DNA of 64,000 bases from Thelephora terrestris (lineage: Eukaryota > Basidiomycota > Agaricomycetes > Thelephorales > Thelephoraceae). The stretch is taken from contig WIUZ02000014.1 in NCBI GenBank assembly GCA_015956445.1, forward strand, positions 186,001 to 250,000. The letters run 5' to 3'. A model generated the notes under the pieces. It saw only the letters and a program-made list of their open reading frames with translations, was not told the origin of the DNA and ran no database searches. Both the position numbers and the translations under genes were made by a program. Shown piece after piece: positions 12,701 through 24,242 of the stretch; the stretch's first letter is position 1, and each line of letters starts with the position of its first letter.

Positions 12701-13398
12701 GAAAGAATGTGTGCTCACCACAATCTCCAGGAGAAGATCCTGTGGATGTTCCACCTAGGGGCATACCACTTGATGTTGGGAATCTCCTCAAAGACATCGA
12801 TGAACTCATTGGCCCAGAGCCAACTGGGGAGCAGTTAGATGATCGAGACGCCTCTGCTTGGGATGAGCAAACAAACCCTATCTTGTCCTGGCTGGAGCAA
12901 ACGCAAGCCCGCCCGTCACCGCGTCTTTCCATCTCCCCACATTCATCCTCCTCTTCTCGGGCTTCTCTGGTCATTCCACGGGAAAAGAAAAAAAGTGGCG
13001 TGGGCAGGGCGTGGGACAAGGTAAAAAAATCGCTTATGAAGAAGTTTGGGAGCCGAGGCCAAGCACCGCCTAAGCTTTCGGACAAGCTTGTTCCCGAGCG
13101 CGATGACGAGGTTAAGTGGTACAGTTCCTTTTCTCGAAGCCATCGAATTCTATTATCGCGAAGAGATGCGTTCGGACTTTGGGTTTCGCCCTTGCGAAGG
13201 GGCTCATCAGAGGGCTTACCCGCTGCCCTAACCCGTCCTCGAGATCTTTATGTACTACCCATTTTTGGATGTATCCTAGTGGATTCCACGCAGCGCCTAT
13301 CTGTCAGCGCGTTGATGCGTTTGACCACAGGAGATGGGTGCAGTGTGGGGGGTCAGACTCAATCAGGTGGGGCGCTCCCTGCCTCGGCACCTTCTTGA
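9782..13398 (+). CDS. tandem two-domain kinase-like protein, copy 1 (probably a pseudokinase)
   Basis: ATG at 9782; about ten introns. Kinase-like domain 1 runs from about 10180 to 11150: a lysine strand (GGKVAVKALRF), HPNILPFYGI, WMENGNVLSY, LKYLH..LVHGNIRG, ADFGL, WTAPELL and a C-lobe ending CWEKKPSARPSV. Domain 2 runs from about 11480 to 12520: FASGRFAHVYKA, HENILPFVGV, VENGDIASF, VHGNLRG, ANILI, ADFGL, RWTAPEIL, VVSGRRPFE. In both domains the catalytic-loop Asp (HxD) is Asn, and domain 1 also lacks the ANILI segment, so catalysis looks lost. A disordered, Lys-rich tail (MKKFGSRGQ) follows. The original stop is gone: compared with copy 2, one base is missing near 13130, and the frame runs into an inserted 421-bp repeat, which supplies about 75 foreign residues before the stop at 13398. 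The paralogue lies at 16080-18913. Confidence 0.72.
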
Positions 13399-14009
13399 CA
13401 TTGGACCATGTAGGCGTAGCTGACAGTGACGCAACCTACACAGCCGACTGAATGCCTGCCCTAGACAGGACTTTTCATACAAAGATCTGTCGATCCAATC
13501 TACCCCACACTTCATTCAGTCGGCCTTCTCCGAAGATAAGGTCGAAAAACAACAAAGTGCTGTGTCTTGGGTGAGATTGGAACCGAAGACGTTCGGACTT
13601 TGGGTTTCGCCCTTGCGAAGGGGCTCATCAGAGGGCTTACCCGCTGCCCTAACCCGTCCTCGAGATCTTTATGTACTACCCATTTTTGGATGTATCCTAG
13701 TGGATTCCACGCAGCGCCTATCTGTCAGCGCGTTGATGCGTTTGACCACAGGAGATGGGTGCAGTGTGGGGGGTCAGACTCAATCAGGTGGGGCGCTCCC
13801 TGCCTCGGCACCTTCTTGACATTGGACCATGTAGGCGTAGCTGACAGTGACGCAACCTACACAGCCGACTGAATGCCTGCCATAGACAGGACTTTCATAC
13901 AAAGATCTGTCGATCCAATCTACCCCACACTTCATTCAGTCGGCCTTCTCCGAAGATAAGGTCGAAAAACAACAAAGTGCTGTGTCTTGGGTGAGATTGG
14001 AACCGAAGA
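13171..14009. repeat. 421-bp unit repeated twice head to tail, inserted at the end of kinase copy 1
   Basis: The unit starting TTCGGACTTTGGG at 13171 starts again at 13592 and ends CCGAAGA near 14009. The two copies differ, by eye, at only two or three positions (for example near 13463/13883 and one T in a run of four), so the doubling is recent or an assembly effect. The related kinase copy at 16080-18913 has no such insert at the matching place (about 18905), which shows that the block was added here. The unit ends carry a short inverted match (TTCGG/CCGAA), and inside there is a 12-bp inverted repeat (GCCGACTGAATG at about 13442, CATTCAGTCGGC at about 13513). Frames of 85 and 101 codons occur in both units but look like chance. 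It could be a short non-autonomous transposon; no target duplication is certain. Confidence 0.75.
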
Positions 14010-14652
14010 AGAATACATCGAGAGCTCGTAGTGTGTAGCTCGTCTTTCTGAGCCTGTTGTTGTATTTAATGTCTCGCGATTATTTAATCTGCCTCGAAAG
14101 CTGGCAGCTAAACATTGAAGTTCTGGTAATTACGGTGCCAAGCTGTGGCAAAGTTCGTGCATATGGTTTCTGATGGACCCGTGAGGAGTAGGCGTGGTCG
14201 GTTTGGTGCAGGAGGATGTTCGTTTCGGCGTAATTGGCTTCACCCAAATTCCACTTTGCCAGTTCGATCAACAATCCGTACTCTCATTCTGTCGTCGCTT
14301 TGTTCGCTGGAAATGACGCCCACTCATTAACCCCCCGATAATTCCTCCGAGTTGGTATTCCCCGCTACCATTCGCGGGTTCCTTTCCCCTTTCATGGTCC
14401 GTATCCAATGACGACACGGAACGAGGAGGATGGGCAAGCGACTTCCTTCGACTGAGTCAACTGCTGACGCGGACGGTCCACCGTCGATCCCACAAGAATT
14501 CACTCGAGGGCGCCTGTTTTTCCCTCAAAGCAGGAAACATTCTGAGGATCACATGATGCACAATTCTATCGAGTTACTAAGTTAGGGACTGGGGAGAGTG
14601 GGCGCTTTTCCCTCTCTTTACTCCCTTATCTATCCCGGAATCGAAACCTGCT
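14010..14652. other. 3' flank of kinase copy 1 and upstream region of the next gene
   Basis: The first 120 bp or so resemble the sequence after kinase copy 2 (about 18915-19030), including CTGGCAGCT and the ATTTAATnnC(A/T)CGC segment, so the duplication extends past the stop codon. The rest holds no convincing gene, only 60-codon chance frames. Confidence 0.5.
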
Positions 14653-16092
14653 ATGGCACCCAAAGCCCAACCAGCGTGGCAGATATACGAAGAGTGAGCT
14701 TCTGATTTTGCTGTTTACACATCTTCTCTACCTCCTTACTTGCTGTAGACAGATGGAATGTCTTTGTTACGGTCATGCTCTGTGGTAGCGTGGGCCCTTT
14801 TCAATGACCGCGGACGATATCTAAGGAGGTTAAAACTCTAGGGAGCCCGCACCAACGAGCAAATACACCCGTATCAGCATAGGGGATGTGGGCTTCATCC
14901 GTCAAGGGCGATTTCATTTGTTGTTCTCCGCTGGTATCCCCCTGGGAGAGCGCGAACGAGGAGTAGACGTACCCAACACGTTCGAGCCATTGGAAGTTGG
15001 AACGACGGAAGCAGGAGAACCTCGGGACCCGGGATGTCTCGCGGCAAGAACTTCTCAACAGGTTGGGGCCGGTGCGGTGCCCATTATTCTGTGCGTTCTA
15101 CGTCTTATACCATCCCCCACTGTTTTCAAGCGAGTATATCCAGGTCTCTGGAACCTGGCGCAAGTTTCTCATTTGAACTCACTGGAGATCGCGGCGCAGC
15201 ACTGACAACAAGGCATTCAACATATAACGAAGATTCCCAATTGGATTCTGAGTTCAAAGAATACACCAAACGCCATTACAAGTCTTGGGTTCAGTTCGCT
15301 CGAGACAAGAAATACGGAAAAGACTTGCGACCCGTTCTCGTATCCGGATCCGACATGGCTAAAGACTTCGCAATGATGGCATATTCCAGCAATCGTAGTA
15401 CTTGTGATCTCCCCGACGAGAATTTTTCGACTCCGATGTTTGGTTCCGCGTCTGCGTCCCTTTCGTGGTTGTGGCGCACAGCATGTAGCCCCCATGTCAA
15501 ACATGGTCCGCAGCAACGTAGACCTCCTTCAAGCATAGCCCCACCGTCCACGGAATCGAGAGCCGCCGATGGCCCTGCCAACGAGTTCAATCAATGTGTC
15601 TTCGTTCGGTACTACACTATGCGTTTTGGGATGGGGTTGTTCCCTAGGGTAATTCGTGCCGGGGCTGGGCCACACGATCTCGGTTCGGGGGAAAGCAGAG
15701 GGGATACCTTTCCCGAGTTAACCGCGCGGTCTAATGCTGAACCTGTGGGTGGTGATCAGGACCCCGGAGGACAGTGGGATCCAGCCACCAACGATCCTGA
15801 CACGGTTGTCCGCAATGTGCCACACGTATGGTTCACTGCACGTCCCTCCGTTTCCGCCCTGATATCTGCCTCCAGGATGAAGGTCATGACAGCTGGGATG
15901 CCATCGCAGATTACGTGTTCAAGGTAATTCCCCTTTTCCGTGTTGTCGCTGGACCACCTGACCCCATAATGCAAGAACTCGAACGCTAAGTCCGTCGTGA
16001 TGCACCACAAGGACCTGGCGGGAATTCGTGCGGTAGGCTATATAGCCTCTGTGAATTTCCAACTCTCACGATTTGGAAGATGGGAAATGTGA
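14653..16092 (+). CDS. uncharacterised Agaricomycete protein (GDVGFI...WDAIADYVF type)
   Basis: The likely start is MAPKAQPAWQIYEE at 14653, with an intron into MECLCYGHALW (about 14756), then IGDVGFIRQGRFHLLF (about 14880), FEPLEVG, and a long exon with a Gly-Ala-Ala-Leu segment, YKSWVQFARDKKYGKDLRP, VLVSGSDMAKDFAMMAYS, CSPHVKHGPQQRRPP, QCVFVRYYTMR, RVIRAGAGPHDLGSG and GGQWDPATNDP. After further introns come DSWDAIADYVFK and SVVMHHKDLAGIRAVGYI, ending FGRWEM and a TGA at 16090-16092. I know this layout from unnamed mushroom proteins of unknown role; this is memory, not a search. Near 14792 the plain frame meets a TAG just after HALW, so either an intron starts there (a GT is present) or the gene is damaged. 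Its last bases overlap a possible start of kinase copy 2 (ATG at 16080). Confidence 0.62.
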
Positions 16093-18913
16093 GCGACATC
16101 GCATCTTTACTGGCAATACACAAGCCACGTATCGATGTGGACGAGGACGGAGGTGAGCTTCGGCTAAATTTGTCATTTGGTGGACGATACCTCACCATTC
16201 TCAGTGGGGGGGATCGTTTGTTCCTCTGAGATCTCACCGTCAAAATCACGTTATCAAAAAGGCTACGGGCCGGAAAAGTCCTCCTGGCAGACACTTTTGA
16301 CCCTAGATCGGAAGTCCGATGACTTTACGCATTTTGCAAGGCGACTCCTGAGCGATCAGGAGAATCGAAAGTTGAAGACCTCCGAATTTACTGAGGAGGA
16401 AGCTTTCGAGCTTATCGAGTTGATTGACAAGATAGTATGTCTTCCCCATCCTATCCTGTTATTTGGGATAACTGGAGTGAGAACGATTCTCTACAGATCC
16501 TCCGACACAATGGCATCGCAGCAAAACTCAAGGGTACAGCACTTGTAGTTCTTCGAGCATTATGTGGTACATTCTGGAGACTGCCTATGTCTTGCTTGAT
16601 CGATGTAGATTTTAAAACTAAAGAAGACCTGCCTTTCGCAACACGTGGGTACACCGACCTATGGAAACGGGACTGGAATGGAGGGAAGGTCGCAGTGAAG
16701 GCATTGAGGTTTGGTCCCGACGATGATAGAAGTATGATAACGAAGGTGACGATTCGATTTGTTGGCCGGTCTCGGAGACGAGCGGCCGCGGAGGCCGAGA
16801 GATTCAGAAAAATTGGGGTTTACCGACAAGGTTTGGGAGGTTTTGCAGAAATGTTGGGAAAAGAAACCATCTGCGCGACCGTCAGTCGATATCGTTTCAT
16901 CCTGTTTGAAGCAAGCGGCGGATACTTGGGTGGTGGATGTTCCTGCTTTCTTGCTTTCCAGTAAGCCTAAGGAAGAACAAGCGAGGAATACGGAGGACCA
17001 GGCCAAGGATCTTGTGAACCAGCTTGACGAGGTGCGCTGACGACACCAGATCCTATCCCTCGGCTGCTATGACTCTGACGCTTCACCGCAGACCCTCGAC
17101 AATATCGGTATCGGTGAACACCCAGGGAAGACATACTTGAAGTATCTCCAAAAGCTATGCGGCGCGTACGGTATATTGCCGGCCTCGTTCATGCTTACAG
17201 ACGTGTTCGATGCCAAAATCGAACCACGACCGTTCGCGAGTGGCAGATTCGCGCATGTGTACAAAGCGACGTACCAGGGTCAGCTAGTAGCAGTGAAGGC
17301 TTTCAAGAACCCCTTCGTGGAATTCGAAGACCCTGAGGTCTTCCACAGGGTCTGGGGTCCGATTCCTGGACATATCATGAATCTACTTACATTGCATCTT
17401 CAGCGCTTTGCGAAGGAAGTCGTGATATTGAAGTGGCTTCGGCACGAAAACGTCGTACCATTGGTCGGGGTTATTTCTGAACCTCCGTTCTTTTCTATGG
17501 TCTCGGCGTGGATGATGAATGGAAATATCATGAGTTTTATTACGGCCAATCCAGATCAGAATCCGTTCAACCTTGCGAGTATGTCACACTGATTTCTGAG
17601 TGTCGCTGACTCGACTCTTAGCTCGTGGACGCGACCGCCGGCCTGAAATACCTACACGAACATGACGCCGTCCATGGTGATCTTAGAGGGGTGAGACAGT
17701 TGCCTTCATCGCTACGCGATGCCAGGCTGCGTTAATGACGGTGATATCAGGCGAACATCCTCATCAATTCTGGACATCGCGCTTGTCTGGCAAACTTAGA
17801 GCTCTTTGCAATCATAGAGGAAACGATTTCCGCTAACGAATATGGCGGCAATACGATGAGGAGCACGATTCGGTGGACGGCTCCAGAGATTCTAAGCCCT
17901 GAAACGTATGGGTACGCCGGGAGTGACGCCTGCATAAAGCTACCCTCGAAGAGCACGGATATATACGCCCTTGGAATGACGATGTTCGAGGTGCGTGCAA
18001 TTTCATCGCACGCGCTCCTTTTCACGTGGCCTCAATTTCACTCTGCAGGTGATCTCGGGCTGTGAACCATTCGAAGATACCAAGCCAGACGGTTTACTTA
18101 TCCGGAAAGTCTTGAATAAGATCCGACCTGAAAGACCCTCTGTGGGGTTCTCGGATGCGTTGTGGGCATTGTTGATCCAAACATGGTTGGAGGTGTTTGA
18201 AGCCGCCGACTCGGCACCATCCGCACGCCCCAATATCACCGACGTTCTCGAACTGCTGCAGGATGAGGGAGAAACCTGGAGCCAGACAAGGAGGCTTCTG
18301 GGATTTTCGAGCCCAATGGAACAAGAACCCAGTGGTATGTCTGCCGTCTCCCCTGAACTTGCTATGCGACTTACCTGATATCGCAGCGGCGGATTCCACT
18401 AATTCCCTCGGGTTCGCGGACCAACTCGTGGGACGTGCCAGTTTGTTTCCCACGCGAGTTCGACGAAAGAATGTGTGCTCACCCCAATCTCCAGGAGAAG
18501 AACCTGTGGATGTTCCACCTCGTGGTCTACCTGTTGATGTTGATAATCTACTCAAAGACATCGATAACCTCATTGGCCCAGAGCCAACTGGGGATGATTT
18601 AGACGATGGATACGTCTCTGCTGGGGATGAAGAAACATACTCGACCTTGTCCCTGCAGCGGTCGCAATCAACGCTTCTTTCCACCCTCCCACCTCCTTCT
18701 CAAGCTTCTCTGGTGCTTCCACGGGAAAAGAAAAAAGACGGCGCAAGCTGGGCGTGGGATAAGCTAAAAAAACCGCTTATGAAGAAGTTTGGGAGCCGAG
18801 GCCAAGCGCCACCTAAGCTTTCGTACAAGCTTGTTCCCGAGCGCGATGACGAGGTCAAGTGGTACAGTTCCCTTTTCTCGAAGCCATCGAAGCCTACTAT
18901 CACGAAGAAATAA
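16080..18913 (+). CDS. tandem kinase-like protein, copy 2, with first kinase domain cut short
   Basis: This is a paralogue of 9782-13398 with the same exon order. The ATG of copy 1 is not conserved; the best start I can find is MGNVSDIASLL at 16080, spliced into the shared block GPEKSSWQTLLTLDRKSDD (about 16270). Domain 1 stops after VAVKALRFGPDDDRS: the sequence jumps from the intron after that exon (about 16770) straight to the C-lobe end (GFTDKVWEVLQKCWEKKP), removing about 700 bp that copy 1 has. Domain 2 is complete in outline: FASGRFAHVYKA, VAVKAFKN, HENVVPLVGV, VHGDLRG, ANILI, RWTAPEIL. The HxD motif is kept here, but DFG has become NLE (LANLELFAI), so the metal-binding Asp is lost. 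It ends with the Lys-rich tail and SKPTITKK. It may be expressed as a pseudokinase or be decaying. Confidence 0.65.
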
Positions 18914-19844
18914 GAATACTTCGCAACGAGCTCGTAGCATATCTCTCTCTGGGCCTGCTCTCGTATTTAATACCACGCAATTATCTGATTTGCCTCGACA
19001 ACTGGCAGCTGAACGTTGAAGTTTTGGCAATCGCGGTCCCACGTCAACGCACTTCCCTGGAAGGCCCCTCCCGCAGATGATGGGCCTGCTAGCAGTTGTA
19101 CCCCTAACTTTCGATCGCGAGCACCGAGGTGGTAGAGTTGGAAATTGCGATGCTTTCCTCTACAGATGTCCGAAGGTATCGTACCTGAAGTCGAGAATCA
19201 GCGTACAGCACCGTTCAAACGAAAGTATCACTGTAACCTAACAGTAACGAGTGCACCAGTGTCATAACCTACCCACATAGATATAGACGAGTCAGCTAGG
19301 TCGGGTGCGACCAAACGTAAGTGGTCGTGGACCAGAGCTAAAGCGCTGAACAAGAGACCATAGCAAATGCTACTGCACGCCACCAGGTGTCAGACGAAGA
19401 AATTGACTCTGCCCTCACCATCCGCGACGATGGCCGAGTCCAACTTCACGACACCGTTTGCCTGCCTCGGTGGATTGGAAAAAGTTTGCCCTCAGATGTA
19501 TCAGCTTGTCTATAGGTCTTGCGAGCATTCCTCCCGCAACCCCCTCCCCTGCTCTGAATTTGGGGCTGGATTCCAGCCTAGGTCTTGCCATGTCTTTTTC
19601 TACTCCTCGTCCAACATCATAAATGAAGGTCATAAGAGTGTCGCGAGACTCAGCGAAGTGCCTCCGCCGCCTCAGTTTCTTGTAGCCAGTCGGTATGAGT
19701 AGTGATGAGCGGGAGAACGCCGTGGGGCTTTCCATCTGTACGAAGACAAACGCCCTGCCGACCTCTTCGGTTGACTCAAGACATCGCGTGTGCTCGGGAT
19801 AGCTGTTGCGGGAATGTTCAGATTATAGGTAGTGACAACAGTAT
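18914..19844. other. gene-poor stretch after the kinase duplication
   Basis: The first 120 bp match the flank of kinase copy 1. Further on, the frames at 19367-19702 (plus) and 19415-19735 (minus) overlap on opposite strands with no protein character. I see no gene, tRNA or repeat in the remaining 800 bp. Confidence 0.5.
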
Positions 19845-20997
19845 CTAGTTTACAAGCCAAGCCGACAAGTAGACAAGTAGACCAACGCTGATCAACGCAG
19901 CCGCAAGGTCATCCAACAGGACCCCAAACATCTGGAAGTATCGTAACCCGTTCAGCGCAATGGAGCGTAACGACGGAGGAAGCACTGGCAGAGCCATTGA
20001 TAATATTGTCGGAGGAGATATTGGATCCTGCGATTCAGAGTGAGGTCAAGAATTAGGAATTCTAGTACGAAACGGCGTACAAATCCAGAGAGGATGCGGA
20101 AGGAGAACAGTACGAGCTCTAACGTGGCCAGAGCTCCCCAGAACGGCTGGGGTATTGTCAAATCCAATCAGACTCCAGAAGATGATAGAGACGCACCACA
20201 GGTTGCACCTGCCATGTTTCGCCCTGTTTCCTACTCGACTGGGGCGAGAGCCTGGCCCACCGAGCCCAGAATGTATTTTCTTCGCTCTGCCAAGAACTAT
20301 TTTCGCTATGCACTGCAGGTTCTCTCCACACAGCAAAGAGTGCGAACAAGCACCAGACTGATATGACGTGTATCAGCGGCAAGAGCTTTTGTAATTTTGA
20401 TCGAGGTTTCGGGATAGTAGGGAAGGCGGAGGAAGCATCGCTGGAGGTAGTAGTGGCCCCTGGGGTCCCTGATCGTTGTTGTTGGGCGGCCATGAGAGCA
20501 TTCAGGAGATCCATATTTGGGTCTTCGGAAACAGCCCTCTGCGAGGGTTGGGAGGGCCCGCGAGCGGAGAACAGCGGTGGCTCACTCGATCCTCGATCAG
20601 ACCCTATGCCTATGCCAAGTGCCCGCATAAACTGTTGTTGTTGTGCCTCCGACCATACAGAAGGATCGGGAGGAGCCGTGTTGGCCAGGTCATTCAGCAG
20701 TTCGACGCGTTGCTGGCCAGCTGAACCGGACACTGATCGTGGATGAGGGGGTAGCGGTAATTCGGGAGGATCTTCGCCAACAAACGTGTCGGCTGTGACC
20801 GTTGTTGAGGTGATGGATGATTCTATGCGTAGAAGGTGGTTGGAGCATCTTCCCAAAGACCCAAGATTTCACACACCTGTACTGATGTATGTTGCGTCTT
20901 CGCCTCGGGCGGAGCTCGTTAGTTTGGATAACCTGTCCGTTCCTCTACTGAGAATGGCCTTCCTACGTGCCTCCGCTCGTAATTGTGCTGTAGACAT
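19845..20997 (-). CDS. GET2: GET complex subunit GET2 (tail-anchored protein insertion receptor)
   Basis: The ATG at 20997 opens MSTAQLRAEARRKAILSRG followed by DRLSKLTSSARGED, the positively charged N-terminal motif with which Get2/CAML proteins bind the Get3 ATPase. A low-complexity middle follows (QQQQFMRALGIGIG, LNALMAAQQQ). Membrane segments come next: LLPLIHVISVWCLFALFAVW (about 20370), a second around FWSLIGFDNTPAVLG (about 20150) after an intron, and a third near the C-terminus (FQMFGVLLDDLAAALISVG, then LLVYLSAWLVN), stop at 19845. The layout of a basic cytosolic N-terminus and three C-terminal spans is that of Get2. With Get1 it forms the ER receptor for tail-anchored proteins delivered by Get3. 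Sequence outside the N-terminal motif diverges widely in this family, so the call rests on motif plus topology. Confidence 0.8.
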
Positions 20998-21266
20998 CGT
21001 CGTAGCTTGACTAGTCGTGAGGGATGGACGGATGGCTAAAGTTGTCGGCAATGCAATGCGCCGTCATCGCGATGTCGTGTCTGTTCTCGGGGAGTGCCGA
21101 TAGTTTTGAATCTCCGACTAAAGAGGAATTGGCGAAACTTGGTTGGCTGGGCCGACCCGTTCTTACTATTTTGCCCGACGAGTTCAACGACGAGGGGCCT
21201 CCTCCGACCGTGCTGCCGCGTCGACCCGACCCTCCGTTCAAGTCTGTCTAGAGCTTTTGAGCGACA

Positions 21267-23936
21267 ATGCTGCGGCTGGTCGCGAGGCAGAGGAAATGCT
21301 TAAAACTGAGTGTCAGTACGTATCAGTTTCCGTTACACTTGGCTAGTTCGGAACGATACATCTCCTCCCATGATGCTCACAAGTCGTGTTTAGGCCAAAG
21401 GACATTCACATCGACCCCATCGCTTTCGGCTGATATCACTCTCACCGTAGACGGAAAAGAAATCACTGTTCCGCAAGGTATTCGCCAAGTACCTCCGCAC
21501 TTCCCGAAATAGAGGCGAATTATTTGTTTGTGCAGGTTCTGCGCTGATACAGGCTTGCGAAGCAGCCGGTTCCGTAATCCCAAGGTAACCTTACCGCGCA
21601 TGCACCGTCTAAGAACTAATTGCTGACTCCCCGGCGAAGATTCTGTTACCATGACAGGTACGCTCGATGACCCACAGCGCCTCAAATTCCTGCCTGAATA
21701 CGCCCAATCAGACTCGCTATTGCCGGTAATTGTCGAATGTGTCTCGTAGAAGTTGAGCGGTCACCAAAGCCCGTCGCGTCTTGCGCCATGCCAGCTATGA
21801 ATGGAGCCAAAGTTTGGACTAATACACCTCTCGTTCACCAAGCACGGTCTGTCGCCCTACCTCCCGTTCTTCATGCGTCTGTTCTCACCGCGCCTTTATG
21901 CGCACAGTGAGGGCGTTATGGAGTTCCTGCTTGCAAATCACCCTCTGGACTGTCCCATTTGCGATCAAGGTGGTGAATGTGACCTTCAGGACCAGTCAAT
22001 GCGCTATGGCTCCGATCGATCGCGCTATCACGAGATCACGGGCAAGCGTGCCGTCGAGGACAAGGACCTTGGACCTCTAGTCAAGACCTCAATGAACAGG
22101 TGTATCCAATGTACGCGCTGCGTCCGCTTCGCGAATGAGGTTGCCGGTGTCGAGGAACTTGGTACCACCGGTCGTGGTAACGACATGCAGATCGGCATGT
22201 ACGTGGAAAAGACGATGAACTCGGAGTTGTCGGGGAACATTGTCGACTTATGTCCGGTCGGTGCTCTCACGAGTAAACCCTACGCATTCAAGGCCAGGCC
22301 TTGGGAACTCAAGAACACGGAGTCGATCGATATTATGGATGCTCTTGGTTCCAACATCCGTATCGATTCGAGAGGAGTTCAAGTTATGCGCATCCAGCCA
22401 CGGACAAATGACGACGTCAATGAGGAGTGGATCAGCGACAAGACTCGTTATGCCTGCGATGGTCTTAAATACCAACGATTGACAACACCGTTGATCAAGA
22501 GGGGCGACCGTTTTGTACCCGCTACATGGGAGGAGGCTTTGATTGCTGTTTCGGAGGGACTTTCTCAGTCTGGAGCCAAGGGGCACGAAATCCAGGCCAT
22601 TGCTGGCCACTTCGCTGACACCGAGTCCTTGGTTGCTCTCAAGGATTGGGTGAATCGTCTCGGTTCCGATAACCTCACTCTCGATCAGCGTGGCGGTCAC
22701 TCGAAGCCAGTCCACGGTGTCGACGTTCGTTCAAATTACTTATTCAATTCCACCATCCCTGGCGTAGAAGACGCTGATGTCATTCTCCTTGTTGGCACCA
22801 ACCCCAGGCATGAGGCCGCCGTCCTCAACTCGCGGATCCGGAAGAGTTGGTTGAATTCTGGCTTGGAGATCGGCTTCATTGGGGAGCGTGCTGACACCAC
22901 CTACGGGTATGACTACCTTGGTGCAGATGGCGACGCCATTGCCCATCTGGTTGCTGGCAAGGGGGAGTTTGCTGAAAAGCTCAAGAATGCCAAGAAGCCA
23001 ATGATCATCGTCGGAAGTGCTTTGGTTGAACACCCTGACGGCGCTGCGACATATAATGCTCTTGCCAAACTCGTGGAGAAGCACAAAGCGACGCTATCAA
23101 CCCCTGAACGGAATGGATTCAGCATTCTCCAGAGGGTGGGTTGGGATCATCACGGTCATTTCACTTGACTGACTGTTCACTTAGGTTGCATCCCGCCCTG
23201 CAGCCTATGAGATTGGCTTCGTTCCATCAAGGGCTGCTTCTTCCACAAAACCCAAGTTTGTCTACCTTCTCAATGCCGACGAAATCGACCCCAAGTCAAT
23301 CCCCCAAGACGCATTCGTCGTCTACCAGGGACACCACGGTGATCTCGGTGCTCAATTTGCTGATGTTGTCCTCCCTGGTGCTGCATATACTGAGAAGTCA
23401 ACCACCTGGGTAAACGCTGAGGGAAGGGCGCAGCTGGGTAGGGCAGCCGTCCCACCGCCTGGGGCATCCCGGGAGGATTGGAAGATCATCCGGTATGCAC
23501 ACCTGTTGATTCATTCAGCGAACGGATGTGATGAGTGACCATCCTTTCGTAGCGCTGTGTCGGAAGTCGCTGGAACGCCTTTACCGTACGATGATGTCCT
23601 GAGTCTGCGTGATAGGCTGTGGGAGATCTCGCCCACATTGGTCAGATATGACATCACGGAGCACACTTCATCAGAGGTCGCCTCACTTGGCTTGAAGGAG
23701 CTGATCGCTAAGACGGCCACTGCCAAACTTAGTGGAATTCCATACACAAAACCAATCACGAACTTCTACCAGACGGACCCTATATCTCGAGCGTCAGTAT
23801 ACTTCCTTTCTGGAATGAATGAACCGCGATACTGATTCCTACCAGGTCGCTGACAATGGCCCAATGTACAAGAGCGTTCGTGAAGGGGGAGGATTATGGG
23901 TTGTTTGATGAGAAGCGGGCTAGCGCCCTTGCGTGA
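21267..23936 (+). CDS. NDUFS1: NADH:ubiquinone oxidoreductase 75-kDa subunit (complex I, NDUFS1 type)
   Basis: The ATG at 21267 begins a basic mitochondrial presequence (MLRLVARQRKCLKL) interrupted by an intron. Then come ITLTVDGKEITVPQG and SALIQACEAAG, the 2Fe-2S ferredoxin-like domain with FCYHD, NCRMC and later cysteines, the HPLDCPICDQGGECDLQD block, and the CIQCTRC...CPVGALTSKP 4Fe-4S blocks (about 21930-22290). A long molybdopterin-oxidoreductase-like domain follows (NTESIDIMDALGSNIRID, then DADVILLVGTNPRHEA at about 22760), and the C-terminal exons carry NADEIDPKSIP, FVVYQGHHGDLGA, TEKSTTWVNAEGRAQ and SREDWKIIR. The stop is at 23934-23936. At least six introns lie in the gene. It is the largest subunit of the complex I peripheral arm and holds three Fe-S clusters that pass electrons from the NADH side. 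It is whole in outline. Confidence 0.95.
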
Positions 23937-24242
23937 TTTGTGTAACTTATTCCCCTCCATACTACTTACCTTCATCTTCCACATCTTCTGCTGAGTGAGA
24001 CGAACTACAAGAATACATAATTCCAACTTACCGCAAGGTCAGCTGTTCCCGGTTGTCGGAGCACGTGTACGGAACACGCGAAGGCCTCGAGGCAAATCGG
24101 TTGAGCCGTCCGAACGTGTTGAGCCGAGGTTGACAAAACCGAGGTTTCGGAGGGTTAACCGACGCTGAATCGCCTCATCTCCTTTCCTCTGGAGGATAAT
24201 CCTAAGCAGGGACTGGCTTTCGCAGTTTGTTATTTCTGAAAG
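23937..24242. other. short intergenic gap
   Basis: The 306 bp between the complex I gene and the next plus-strand gene have no open frame of note. It is presumably the 3' UTR of the former and the promoter of the latter. Confidence 0.5.

Noticed and set aside
13562-13872. Frames of 85 and 101 codons found in both 421-bp units
   Set aside because: They are duplicated only because the unit is duplicated; two overlapping frames of similar length and odd composition suggest chance.
19367-19735. Overlapping frames of 106-111 codons on both strands
   Set aside because: No start context, intron pattern or family resemblance on either strand.
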